Under the pieces are notes generated by a model. It ran no database searches, was not told where the DNA came from, and saw nothing but the letters and a program-made list of their open reading frames with translations. A stretch of DNA of 10,204 nucleotides from Thiomargarita sp. GTDB lineage: Bacteria; Pseudomonadota; Gammaproteobacteria; Beggiatoales; Beggiatoaceae. The translations under genes and the position numbers were made by a program. Shown piece by piece: positions 1 through 6,485 of the stretch (positions within the stretch are counted from its first letter, which is position 1; each line of letters begins with the position of its first letter). The DNA lies in contig JAUXCJ010000011.1 of the NCBI GenBank assembly GCA_030618965.1, positions 1-10,204 of the forward strand. Reading direction: 5' to 3'.

Positions 1-1080
1 AAATATCAAGCGATATTGCCCTTAAAAGGCAAAATTTTAAATGTGGAAAAAGCCCGTTTTGATAAAATGTTATCTTCGGTTGAAGTTGGTACTTTGATCA
101 AAGCTTTGGGTTGTGGTATTGGTAAGGAAGAATATAATCCCGATAATCTGCGTTATCATCGAATTATCTTGGCTTCTGATGCTGATGTTGATGGTAGTCA
201 TATTAGAACTTTATTATTGACGTTTTTTTATCGGCAAATGCCTGAACTTTTGGAACGTGGTCATATTTATATTGCTCAACCGCCTTTATATAAAGTCACT
301 AAAGGCAAACAAACTCGATATGTCAAAAATGACGCCGGACTTAATGAGTATTTGATGAGTTTAGCTTTGCAAAATGCCAAGCTCGTCATGAATCCCGATG
401 CCGAGGCTATTTCTGGAGAAGCCTTAGAAAATATTTTCCGTGAGTATTTAGCTGTCATGGCAACAATTAACCGCTTATCTCGCCAAATACCGGCGGATGT
501 GTTGGAAGCTATGATTGATTTGCCGCCACTAAACGCAAACGATTTGCCAGAACAAATACAACAATGGTTTGATAGTTTAGTAAACGCGCTTGAAGCAGCA
601 CAACACCATTATAGGATAAAGGTGGAATATGAGGAAAATAGTTTTGTTGCTCATTTATCCATGCTTGCACATGGGGTTGAAACTCCATACACTTTGAGTA
701 AAGGTTTTTTTAATAGGCCAGAGTATCAAGCCATTGTGGCAATATCTCAAAAATTGAGTGGTCTTTTAGAAACCGACTCGTATGTACAACGTAACGATAA
801 AAAACAGCCTGTGAATCATTTTAAAGAAGTGGTTGACTGGCTAATGGGAGAAGCCCGACGCGGTTTACATATTCAACGCTATAAAGGACTTGGTGAAATG
901 AATCCCGAGCAATTATGGGAATCGACTATGAATGCAGAAACGCGCAATTTACTACAAGTCCACATTGAAGATCTTGTCGGCTGCGATGAAATTTTTACGA
1001 CTTTAATGGGTGATGACGTTGAACCGCGCCGCGCTTTTATTGAAAAAAACGCATTGTCAGTGATGAATTTGGATGCTTGA
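1..1080 (+). CDS. gyrB: DNA gyrase subunit B, C-terminal part (5' end outside the window)
   Basis: The reading frame is open from base 1 and ends at TGA 1078-1080, giving 359 residues; E. coli GyrB is 804, so about the first 445 residues (GHKL ATPase and transducer domains) lie upstream. GyrB with GyrA introduces negative supercoils into DNA using ATP. The visible part starts inside the TOPRIM domain just before LPLKGKILNVEKARFDKML. It contains the metal-binding acidic cluster DADVDGSH (visible residues 60-67) and the following HIRTLLLTFFYR. It then has the roughly 170-residue insertion typical of Gram-negative GyrB and ends with the conserved QRYKGLGEMNPEQLW and MGDDVEPRRAFIE segments. ParE lacks that insertion, so GyrB is preferred over ParE. 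The gene is followed by 93 bases and then moaA with its own promoter. No convincing terminator is seen after it; an AT-only hairpin at 1095-1114 is too weak to call. Confidence 0.97.
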   Translation, partial: KYQAILPLKGKILNVEKARFDKMLSSVEVGTLIKALGCGIGKEEYNPDNLRYHRIILASDADVDGSHIRTLLLTFFYRQMPELLERGHIYIAQPPLYKVTKGKQTRYVKNDAGLNEYLMSLALQNAKLVMNPDAEAISGEALENIFREYLAVMATINRLSRQIPADVLEAMIDLPPLNANDLPEQIQQWFDSLVNALEAAQHHYRIKVEYEENSFVAHLSMLAHGVETPYTLSKGFFNRPEYQAIVAISQKLSGLLETDSYVQRNDKKQPVNHFKEVVDWLMGEARRGLHIQRYKGLGEMNPEQLWESTMNAETRNLLQVHIEDLVGCDEIFTTLMGDDVEPRRAFIEKNALSVMNLDA

Positions 1081-1118
1081 GTAATAATAACCTCTTTTAT
1101 ATTGGCGTATAAAATAAT

Positions 1119-1147
1119 TTGAACTTAAGGTAATATTTAATTATCAT
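1119..1147 (+). promoter_or_regulatory. Candidate sigma-70 promoter for moaA
   Basis: TTGAAC (1119-1124) and TATCAT (1142-1147) are separated by exactly 17 bases, matching the -35 and -10 consensus at 4/6 and 5/6 positions. Transcription would start near 1154. That leaves a short leader of about 20 bases carrying the AAGGTG ribosome binding site at 1161-1166, seven bases before the moaA ATG. The leader is too short to hold a molybdenum-cofactor riboswitch. Prediction is by eye only. Confidence 0.5.
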
Positions 1148-1173
1148 TTTTCTAAAAATAAAGGTGAAAAAAA

Positions 1174-2160
1174 ATGAAGTTGATAGATAAATATGGCCGA
1201 AAAGTTACCTACTTGCGCTTATCTGTTACAGATCGTTGCGATTTTCGCTGCGTTTATTGTATGGATGAAAAAATGAGCTTTTTGCCCCGCGCCCAGTTAT
1301 TAACTTTAGAAGAGTTAGAATGGGTGGGGCGTGCCTTTGTAGAACTCGGTGTTACAAAAATCCGTATTACGGGCGGTGAGCCGCTGGTTCGTAAGAATGT
1401 ATTGTCACTTTTTCAAGGACTTGGTCAACTTGAAGGTCTCAAAGAACTAGTATTGACGACCAATGGTTCACAATTGGTGAAAATGGCACAACCGCTCAAA
1501 GATGCTGGCGTTAAACGTCTTAATATTAGTCTTGATACCTTGAAGCAGGCGCGTTTTAAAAAAATGACTCGTATCGGTAAACTTGATAAAGTCTTGCATG
1601 GTATTGACGCAGCACTGAAAGCTGGGTTTCAACGTGTCAAAATCAACGCTGTGATTTTAAAAAATCGCAATCATGATGAAGTCAGTGATTTGGTGCAATT
1701 TGCTGTTGATTGTGGTATTGACATAACTTTTATTGAAGAAATGCCTTTGGGTACAATTAGTGATCATGATCGAGCTGAAGCATTTTATTCTAGTGCTGAA
1801 ATTCGTCAAGACCTTGATGCCTCATTTTCTTTGCTACCAAGTGCTGAAACTACTGAAGGGCCTGCTCGGTACTATAGAGTTATAGGTACGGATACGCGCA
1901 TTGGTTTTATTTCTCCACATAGTCATAATTTTTGTGAAAGCTGTAATCGTGTGCGCTTAACGACGGAAGGTAACCTGTTGTTGTGTTTAGGACAGGAACA
2001 TTCGATGGATTTACGCCGCGTGATACGAGCTAATCCGGGTAATATCACGCCACTCAAACAAAGCATTATCAATTCAATGGCTATTAAACCAAAAGGCCAT
2101 GATTTTGAGCTTGATAGACAGCCACAGATTTTACGATATATGAATACAACTGGCGGTTAA
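1174..2160 (+). CDS. moaA: GTP 3',8-cyclase MoaA (molybdenum cofactor biosynthesis, radical SAM)
   Basis: This 328-residue cytoplasmic radical-SAM enzyme, with MoaC, converts GTP towards cyclic pyranopterin monophosphate, the first step of molybdenum cofactor synthesis. The N-terminal cluster motif C-x3-C-x2-C is at C22, C26 and C29 (RCDFRCVYCM). The SAM-binding GGEP is at 67-70. A second 4Fe-4S cluster is expected on C254, C257 and C271 (FCESCNRVRLT, then LLLCLG), with the substrate-contacting arginines of the CNRVRL segment. The protein ends in Gly-Gly (327-328), the C-terminal pair required for activity in this family. Length is normal. The ATG at 1174 is chosen because AAGGTG lies seven bases upstream. 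moaC, moaB, moaD and moaE are not adjacent, so the other pathway genes must be elsewhere. A small secreted-protein gene follows after 16 bases and is probably co-transcribed. Confidence 0.97.
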   Translation: MKLIDKYGRKVTYLRLSVTDRCDFRCVYCMDEKMSFLPRAQLLTLEELEWVGRAFVELGVTKIRITGGEPLVRKNVLSLFQGLGQLEGLKELVLTTNGSQLVKMAQPLKDAGVKRLNISLDTLKQARFKKMTRIGKLDKVLHGIDAALKAGFQRVKINAVILKNRNHDEVSDLVQFAVDCGIDITFIEEMPLGTISDHDRAEAFYSSAEIRQDLDASFSLLPSAETTEGPARYYRVIGTDTRIGFISPHSHNFCESCNRVRLTTEGNLLLCLGQEHSMDLRRVIRANPGNITPLKQSIINSMAIKPKGHDFELDRQPQILRYMNTTGG

Positions 2161-2176
2161 AATCTTGGAGAATGCT

Positions 2177-2539
2177 ATGAAGAAAAAATCTATTTTAACA
2201 ATGTTTGTTATTGTTATTGCTTCTTTAGTGAGTTCAAATGTAATAGCTAGTCAATGCAGTAAATCAGAAATTTTAGAACTGATTAGAAGCGGTTTCTCTA
2301 AATCAGAAATTAATGAGATTTGCAGCGCAGAGCCTAAGTGCTGTTGTGAAATCAAAATTTATAAATGGACTAACAATGGTTGCTTTATGTGTGACTATTT
2401 TCACAAATATTCAGGTAAAGTCTACCGATGGATAGCCGCTAGTAGTTGTTCTGCTAGAAGTGGTAAAAAAGATTTGAGGTATAGAAATAGAAAGAAACTT
2501 GTTAAGCTCTGTGTTAATCCGAGACGCTGTGGAAGATAA
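2177..2539 (+). CDS. Small secreted cysteine-rich basic protein, function unknown
   Basis: I do not recognise this 120-residue protein. The ATG at 2177 is preferred over the in-frame TTG at 2165, because TTGGAG at 2165-2170 looks like the ribosome binding site and the ATG gives a clean signal peptide: MKKK, a hydrophobic stretch at about 6-18, and a likely cleavage site after VIA (residue 24). There is no lipobox. The mature part has ten cysteines (27, 49, 55, 56, 57, 69, 72, 91, 112, 118), including a CCC run and a CxxC at 69-72. An even number suggests disulfides in the periplasm or outside the cell. The first segment repeats SKSEI at 28-32 and 41-45, between C27 and C49, and reads as a short helical hairpin. 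The C-terminal third is strongly basic (RYRNRKK, NPRRCGR). It starts 16 bases after moaA, so it is probably in that transcript, but nothing shows a link to molybdopterin. It could be a toxin-like or metal-binding peptide; neither is supported. Confidence 0.75.
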   Translation: MKKKSILTMFVIVIASLVSSNVIASQCSKSEILELIRSGFSKSEINEICSAEPKCCCEIKIYKWTNNGCFMCDYFHKYSGKVYRWIAASSCSARSGKKDLRYRNRKKLVKLCVNPRRCGR

Positions 2540-2583
2540 TTGGGGTTCAAGTTTAAAAATTACCTTCCACAACTAAACTTCTT

Positions 2584-3840
2584 TTAGTGTCTCATAGATT
2601 TAAAAAATTCTTCATTGGTTTTGGTGACTTTTAGACGATCTATTAAGAGTTCCATTGCGGCAATTTCATCCATGGAATGGAGTAATTTTCGTAAAATCCA
2701 AATATTTTTGAGGTTGTCTTTGGAAATGAGTAATTCTTCGCGGCGGGTTCCAGAACGATTGATATTGATGGCGGGGTAAATACGTTTTTCAGCAATTTTG
2801 CGATCAAGATGAATTTCATTATTACCAGTTCCCTTAAATTCTTCATAAATCACATCATCCATGCGTGATCCCGTGTCAATCAAGGCAGTTGCCATAATGG
2901 TCAAACTGCCGCCTTCTTCAACATTGCGTGCTGCCCCAAAAAAGCGTTTAGGACGGTGTAAGGCATTGGCATCGACCCCGCCTGTGAGTACTTTACCAGA
3001 AGTAGGCATAGCTGTGTTGTAAGCGCGTGCTAAGCGTGTAATAGAATCAAGCAAAATTACGACATTCATTTTGTGTTCAACAAGGCGTTTCGCTTTTTCA
3101 ATCACCATTTCGGCGACTTGTATGTGACGAGTGGCAGGTTCATCAAAGGTGCTTGCAATCACTTCCCCATGTACCGATCGCATCATTTCCGTGACTTCTT
3201 CAGGGCGTTCATCAATCAGTAAAACCATTAAGTAACATTCAGGGTGGTTAATAGCCAACGAGTTTGCAATGTTTTGCAACATCATGGTTTTACCAGATTT
3301 AGGGGGGGAAACGATTAAACCACGCTGACCTTTACCAATGGGTGCGACTAAATCAATGATGCGTGGTGTAAAATCGTCGTTACTGCCATTGCCGATTTCT
3401 AAGTTCAATCGTTTATTGGCAAACAGGGGGGTCAAGTTCTCAAATAGGACTTTATCTTTAGCCTGTTCGGTATCCTCAAAATTAATCTCATTAACTTTCA
3501 ACAAGGCAAAATAACGTTCTCCTTCTTTAGGCGGACGAATTTTACCTGCAACGGTATCACCAGTACGGAGATTAAAACGACGAATTTGACTAGGGGAAAC
3601 GTAAATGTCATCAGGCCCAGCTAGGTAAGAACTATCTGCAGAACGGAGAAATCCAAAACCGTCTTGTAAAATTTCTAGGACACCATCACCAAAAATGTCT
3701 TCGCCTTTTTTGGCATGTGCTGTTAGTAGGGCAAAAATGATGTCCTGTTTTCGTGACCGTGCGGTTCCTTCTAAATTGAGGGCGAGGGCAATTTTAAGTA
3801 ATTCAGATGCGCTTTGTTTTTTTAGTTCAGTTAAATTCAT
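2584..3840 (-). CDS. rho: Transcription termination factor Rho
   Basis: This hexameric RNA-dependent ATPase and helicase binds C-rich nascent RNA and terminates transcription. The 418 residues align with E. coli Rho (419) almost position for position. The N-terminal helical domain is at 1-45, and the cold-shock-like RNA-binding domain follows with DGFGFLRS at 60-67. Walker A is PPKSGKT (179-185, lysines 181 and 184). The bicyclomycin-pocket segment LIDERPEEV is at 208-215. Walker B is VILLD, ending at D265. The Q-loop lies around 281-290 ([10 protein letters not shown]), the R-loop is DTGSR at 322-326, and the expected arginine finger is R366 in NRSGTR. The start at 3840 matches the family N-terminus, but no Shine-Dalgarno sequence is visible before it. 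trxA lies upstream on the same strand, as in E. coli, but with a terminator between them, so rho probably has its own promoter. The gene ends convergently with the small cysteine-rich gene 44 bases away. Confidence 0.98.
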   Translation of the reverse strand: MNLTELKKQSASELLKIALALNLEGTARSRKQDIIFALLTAHAKKGEDIFGDGVLEILQDGFGFLRSADSSYLAGPDDIYVSPSQIRRFNLRTGDTVAGKIRPPKEGERYFALLKVNEINFEDTEQAKDKVLFENLTPLFANKRLNLEIGNGSNDDFTPRIIDLVAPIGKGQRGLIVSPPKSGKTMMLQNIANSLAINHPECYLMVLLIDERPEEVTEMMRSVHGEVIASTFDEPATRHIQVAEMVIEKAKRLVEHKMNVVILLDSITRLARAYNTAMPTSGKVLTGGVDANALHRPKRFFGAARNVEEGGSLTIMATALIDTGSRMDDVIYEEFKGTGNNEIHLDRKIAEKRIYPAININRSGTRREELLISKDNLKNIWILRKLLHSMDEIAAMELLIDRLKVTKTNEEFFKSMRH

Positions 3841-4100
3841 GGTGTGTTGGTTAGTTTTTGGCGTAGTTCAGCTCAGTAAAAAAAATAATGAAAATAATGA
3901 TAGGAGAATAAAAGATAATAATAGAAATAATTTTTTGAACATTCCATAGGTCATGTCCATCTAAAAACAGCGGATATGATTAAAATGATTTTTGATGATT
4001 TATGATCTTGATTGATTCACAATGAGCAGCACTTGCACCCAACTTTTTGGTTTAGATCCGTTTGTTAGGTTGCGGAGGGAATGATGTGCAGTGTTAGAAA
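3841..4100 (-). promoter_or_regulatory. rho upstream region with C-rich, G-poor leader (candidate rut-like autoregulatory leader)
   Basis: The 306-base gap between trxA and rho holds the trxA terminator and this region. In the 100 bases before the rho start (3841-3940), the rho-sense strand has 21 C and only 5 G, with long pyrimidine runs and a CCAACACACC segment at the start codon. Rho binds unstructured RNA rich in C and poor in G, and E. coli rho is known to terminate in its own leader, so this composition fits autoregulation. No clear -35/-10 pair and no leader peptide could be assigned. The function is inference from composition and gene identity. Confidence 0.4.
3976..4017. repeat. Cluster of six TGATT/TGATC motifs upstream of rho
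   Basis: Reading the plus strand, TGATT or TGATC starts at 3977, 3986, 3996, 4003, 4009 and 4013. The first three are ATGATT, spaced 9 and 10 bases apart, close to one helical turn. The cluster sits about 140-180 bases before the rho start, where the rho promoter would be expected. It may be a protein-binding array or simply low-complexity AT-rich sequence. Confidence 0.35.
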
Positions 4101-4101
4101 T

Positions 4102-4133
4102 AACCCCACCAGGGGCGGGTGGGGAGGTTTTTT
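4102..4133. terminator. GC-rich hairpin terminator between trxA and rho, possibly bidirectional
   Basis: CCCCACC (4104-4110) pairs perfectly with GGTGGGG (4118-4124) around a seven-base loop. On the minus strand it lies 14 bases past the trxA stop and is followed by TTATTTCT, a moderate U-tract, so it should end trxA transcription. On the plus strand it is followed by AGG and six T (4128-4133), the better U-tract, although no plus-strand gene precedes it. The stem is by far the most GC-rich element in the area. Confidence 0.7.
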
Positions 4134-4146
4134 GCGAAAAAAAATT

Positions 4147-4473
4147 TTATAAGTTGCTATCCAGAAATGCCTTCAATTGAGATTTAGAAAAGGCACCAAC
4201 TTTGGTAGCTTCAAGCTCTCCATCTTTCACAAGTATGAGAGTAGGAATGCCACGGATACCATACTTGGTTGGGGTGTTTTTATTTTCATCAATATTCAGC
4301 TTGGCAATTTTTAATTTTCCTACATATTCTGGTGCAATTTCTTCCAAAATTGGGTTGATCATTTTACATGGACCGCACCAATCTGCCCAAAAGTCAACTA
4401 ATACAGGAATATTTGATTTGAGAACCTCGTCTCCAAAAGAGTCGTCCGTGACATAGACGATATGTTCGCTCAT
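4147..4473 (-). CDS. trxA: Thioredoxin 1
   Basis: This 108-residue cytoplasmic thiol-disulfide oxidoreductase is reduced by thioredoxin reductase and supplies electrons to ribonucleotide reductase, methionine sulfoxide reductase and others. The active site WCGPC has cysteines at 33 and 36 in [11 protein letters not shown]. The buried aspartate is D27 and the cis-proline is P77 in GIPTL. Length and fold order match E. coli TrxA. The frame stays open for 22 more codons upstream, but the ATG at 4473 is chosen: [13 protein letters not shown] is the normal thioredoxin N-terminus and GGAG lies ten bases before it (4484-4487). There is no signal peptide, so it is not a periplasmic Dsb or Res protein. 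It stands upstream of rho on the same strand, a conserved pairing, but a hairpin terminator separates the two. It is divergent from glmU. Confidence 0.97.
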   Translation of the reverse strand: MSEHIVYVTDDSFGDEVLKSNIPVLVDFWADWCGPCKMINPILEEIAPEYVGKLKIAKLNIDENKNTPTKYGIRGIPTLILVKDGELEATKVGAFSKSQLKAFLDSNL

Positions 4474-4523
4474 ATTGATAAGTCTCCACAAGTCTTGCGT
4501 AAGGTTAAGCACTGTGTTCGAGG

Positions 4524-4553
4524 ATAAAACATTTCTCATCGAACTGATTTGAA
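4524..4553 (-). promoter_or_regulatory. Weak candidate promoter for trxA
   Basis: On the minus strand TTCAAA (4553-4548) and TTTTAT (4529-4524) stand 18 bases apart, each matching consensus at about 4/6. This would give a leader of about 45 bases ending at GGAG and the trxA ATG. In such AT-rich sequence a match of this quality can arise by chance. Confidence 0.3.
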
Positions 4554-4830
4554 TTGATATTTTTAGCTTTACTTAAATTTTAGATTAAGCCACACGGAGT
4601 TTAGGCGAGTGTTATTTTGCAAAAATACCAGAGGTTTGATGTGTTATTTTTCAGCTATTTTAACACCTAACCAAGAATTATCAAGACAATTAACTTTTTA
4701 ATTGTTATTAGAATAGATTAATATAATTTATATAACAATAGGTTATCAATAAAATATTCAAAATATAAATAGCTGATAGAAATCCAGTTTTTCAAAACGA
4801 TTGTTTTTTTTAATGTTGACTTGCTATTCT

Positions 4831-4858
4831 TTGACCATTAATTAATGGTTAGTAAATT
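4831..4858 (+). promoter_or_regulatory. 16-bp palindrome overlapping a promoter-like motif
   Basis: ACCATTAATTAATGGT (4834-4849) is a perfect 16-base palindrome. It overlaps the end of TTGACC (4831-4836) and fills the 16-base spacer before TAAATT (4853-4858), a possible -35/-10 pair. A palindrome in that position is how a repressor operator is often placed. It is about 150 bases upstream of glmU. The sequence is AT-rich, so chance cannot be excluded. Confidence 0.3.
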
Positions 4859-4949
4859 TAGTTTTTCAATTTTCAAGGTTCGCTTTTTTTGGTAGGTTTG
4901 ATTTTAACCTGCTAAATTTAAAATAAAATATTTTTAGTTGCTCTCGGTT

Positions 4950-4979
4950 TTGAAAACATTGAAGGTTTGGTGTTATTCT
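4950..4979 (+). promoter_or_regulatory. Candidate promoter for glmU
   Basis: TTGAAA (4950-4955) and TATTCT (4974-4979) lie 18 bases apart, each with about 4/6 consensus matches. Transcription would start near 4986, leaving an A-rich leader of about 24 bases without a recognisable Shine-Dalgarno sequence before the glmU ATG. Confidence 0.35.
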
Positions 4980-5009
4980 ATACAAACTAAAAATTGAAAA
5001 AACCAAAAA

Positions 5010-6377
5010 ATGAAACTTTCTATTGTTATTCTTGCTGCTGGGCTTGGCAAACGCATGTATTCTGATTTACCGAAGGTTCTGCATAAACTTGCCGATAAGC
5101 CCTTAATTCGTCATGTTGTTGATACCGCTTTAACGCTCCAGCCTGACAGTATACATATTGTTTATGGTCATAAAGGTGAACAAGTGCGTGAGGCACTCCA
5201 TGATATTGATATTGATTGGGTAGAACAAGCTGAACAGCTTGGCACTGGACATGCCGTCGCCCAAGCTTTGCCTCATATTGCTGATGATGCGATGGTATTA
5301 GTCCTTTGTGGCGATGTTCCCTTAATCAATCCAAACTTACTGCAAATGCTATGCACTTCACCTGAGCCTCATAGTCTCGGTGTAGTCACTGTTGAATTAG
5401 ATAATCCATACGGGTACGGGCGAATTGTTCGCAATGCACAGGGAAAAGTGGTGCGTATTGTTGAAGAAAAAGAGGCTGATGCCAGCATTCAATCTATTAA
5501 AGAAATTAATGCTGGTATTTTCTTAATTCCAGCAGCGAATTTACGCAGTTGGTTAGGGTCATTAAATAATAATAATGCCCAAGGAGAATATTATCTAACT
5601 GACGTTGTTGACTTAGCAGTTCAGGAAAACCAGCCAATTTACACGACAACAACTGATAATATCTATGAAGTTATGGGCATTAATGATCGGATTCAATTGG
5701 CCAAGCTAGAGCGTTATTATCAAACTCAACAAGTTCAAAATCTTATGCTGGCTGGTGCCACAGTGCGCGATCCTGCCCGCCTTGATATACGTGGCACAGT
5801 ACAAACTGGACGTGATGTGTCTATTGATATAAATGTGATACTTGAAGGCGACATCATACTGGGTAATCGGGTCAAAATTGGCTCAAATACCGTGATACGC
5901 AATGCTAAAATTGCTGATAATGTTGAAATTTTATCAAATTGCGTTATTGAAGATGTTGTCATTGGCGCCGGATGTAAAATTGGGCCATTTGCGCGTTTAC
6001 GCCCTGAAGCGAGACTCGCAGAGGATGTACACATTGGTAATTTTGTGGAAATTAAAAAATCTACAGTGGCACAAGGTTCAAAAATAAATCACTTGAGCTA
6101 TATCGGCGATAGTGAAATCGGTAGCAAAGTCAATATTGGAGCTGGCACAATCACTTGTAATTATGATGGCGCAAACAAGCACAAAACGATTATAGGCGAT
6201 AGGGCATTTATTGGTTCTGATACACAACTCGTTGCCCCAGTGACAGTCGCAGAAGGAGCCACTATCGGTGCTGGTTCTACCATCACACAAGATACGCCCC
6301 CAGAGACTTTAACTTTTAGCCGTGTCCCCCAGAAAACGATAGATGGTTGGCAACGCCCTACGAAGAAAAAAATCTAA
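5010..6377 (+). CDS. glmU: Bifunctional GlmU: glucosamine-1-phosphate N-acetyltransferase / UDP-GlcNAc pyrophosphorylase
   Basis: The 455-residue enzyme acetylates glucosamine-1-phosphate and then transfers UMP from UTP to make UDP-GlcNAc, the precursor of peptidoglycan and lipid A; E. coli GlmU is 456. The N-terminal pyrophosphorylase domain (about 1-226) shows LAAGLGKRM at 8-16, with R15 and K22 of DLPKVLH, EQLGTGHA at 75-82, GDVPL with metal-binding D102, YGRIVRN, EINAGIF, and the second metal ligand N225. The C-terminal left-handed beta-helix (about 250-440) has many hexapeptide repeats. The acetyltransferase histidine is H361 in NHLSYIGD, followed by NIGAGTITCNYDGANK. It ends with the usual basic tail, RPTKKKI. 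The start fits the family, although the leader lacks a Shine-Dalgarno sequence. In many gammaproteobacteria glmU follows the atp operon; here it stands alone between its own promoter region and a strong terminator. Confidence 0.98.
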   Translation: MKLSIVILAAGLGKRMYSDLPKVLHKLADKPLIRHVVDTALTLQPDSIHIVYGHKGEQVREALHDIDIDWVEQAEQLGTGHAVAQALPHIADDAMVLVLCGDVPLINPNLLQMLCTSPEPHSLGVVTVELDNPYGYGRIVRNAQGKVVRIVEEKEADASIQSIKEINAGIFLIPAANLRSWLGSLNNNNAQGEYYLTDVVDLAVQENQPIYTTTTDNIYEVMGINDRIQLAKLERYYQTQQVQNLMLAGATVRDPARLDIRGTVQTGRDVSIDINVILEGDIILGNRVKIGSNTVIRNAKIADNVEILSNCVIEDVVIGAGCKIGPFARLRPEARLAEDVHIGNFVEIKKSTVAQGSKINHLSYIGDSEIGSKVNIGAGTITCNYDGANKHKTIIGDRAFIGSDTQLVAPVTVAEGATIGAGSTITQDTPPETLTFSRVPQKTIDGWQRPTKKKI

Positions 6378-6386
6378 GTCTTGATT

Positions 6387-6420
6387 AAAAAAATCCAGTT
6401 GTTTGAACTGGATTTTTTTT
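6387..6420 (+). terminator. Strong intrinsic terminator after glmU
   Basis: A 14-bp perfect stem (6387-6400 with 6406-6419) closes on the loop GTTTG and ends in eight T (6413-6420). The core is ATCCAGTT/AACTGGAT, flanked by matching A and T runs. It lies ten bases after the glmU stop, so glmU is a single-gene transcript. The A run could also help terminate on the opposite strand, but no gene on that strand is nearby. Confidence 0.9.
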
Positions 6421-6446
6421 ACTTGACATCTGCATAGCATTACAAT
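6418..6446 (+). promoter_or_regulatory. Candidate promoter for corB
   Basis: TACAAT (6441-6446) matches the -10 consensus at 5/6. TTTACT (6418-6423) stands 17 bases upstream, matches -35 at 4/6, and partly overlaps the T-tail of the glmU terminator. A better-looking TTGACA at 6423-6428 is only 12 bases from that -10, so it is probably not the functional partner. The start of transcription would be near 6453, leaving a leader of about 33 bases with AAAGG at 6471-6475. Confidence 0.45.
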
Positions 6447-6485
6447 AAACAGAACATTTCCATTGTAACTAAAGGTTAATTTTCC

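Larger units (their letters stand above)
4474..5009. other. 536-base AT-rich divergent intergenic region between trxA and glmU
   Basis: No open frame here looks like a gene. The first 80 bases hold the trxA leader and candidate promoter. The middle (about 4640-4800) is very AT-rich, with small AT-only inverted repeats such as ACAATTA/TAATTGT (4686-4705) and GTGTTA/TAACAC (4641-4666). The right third carries a 16-bp palindrome over a promoter-like motif and the candidate glmU promoter. No tRNA, riboswitch or convincing small-RNA terminator was seen. The length is unusual beside the other gaps in this window, of which the next longest is 306 bases. Confidence 0.6.

Noticed and set aside
1095..1114. 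TTTTATA/TATAAAA hairpin after gyrB
   Set aside because: It is AT-only with a weak stem and has no clear U-tract; not a credible terminator.
2528..2571. Inverted repeat TGTGGAAG/CTTCCACA at the end of the cysteine-rich gene
   Set aside because: The 28-base loop and lack of a T-run make it a poor terminator; eight-base arms at this distance can occur by chance.
4474..4539. Upstream extension of the thioredoxin frame by 22 codons
   Set aside because: The family N-terminus and the GGAG site point to the ATG at 4473; the extension covers the ribosome binding site and candidate leader.
4794..4811. AAAAC-GATT-GTTTT followed by T residues, as a small-RNA terminator
   Set aside because: The stem is only five base pairs with one G-C pair, and there is no evident promoter or transcript upstream.
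5735..6290. Open frames inside glmU in other frames and on the opposite strand
   Set aside because: They overlap a fully conserved gene, have no family resemblance and no initiation signals; shadows of the coding sequence.
6423..6428. Perfect TTGACA as the corB -35 element
   Set aside because: The only good -10 (TACAAT) is 12 bases away, too close; at 16-18 bases the hexamers are poor.
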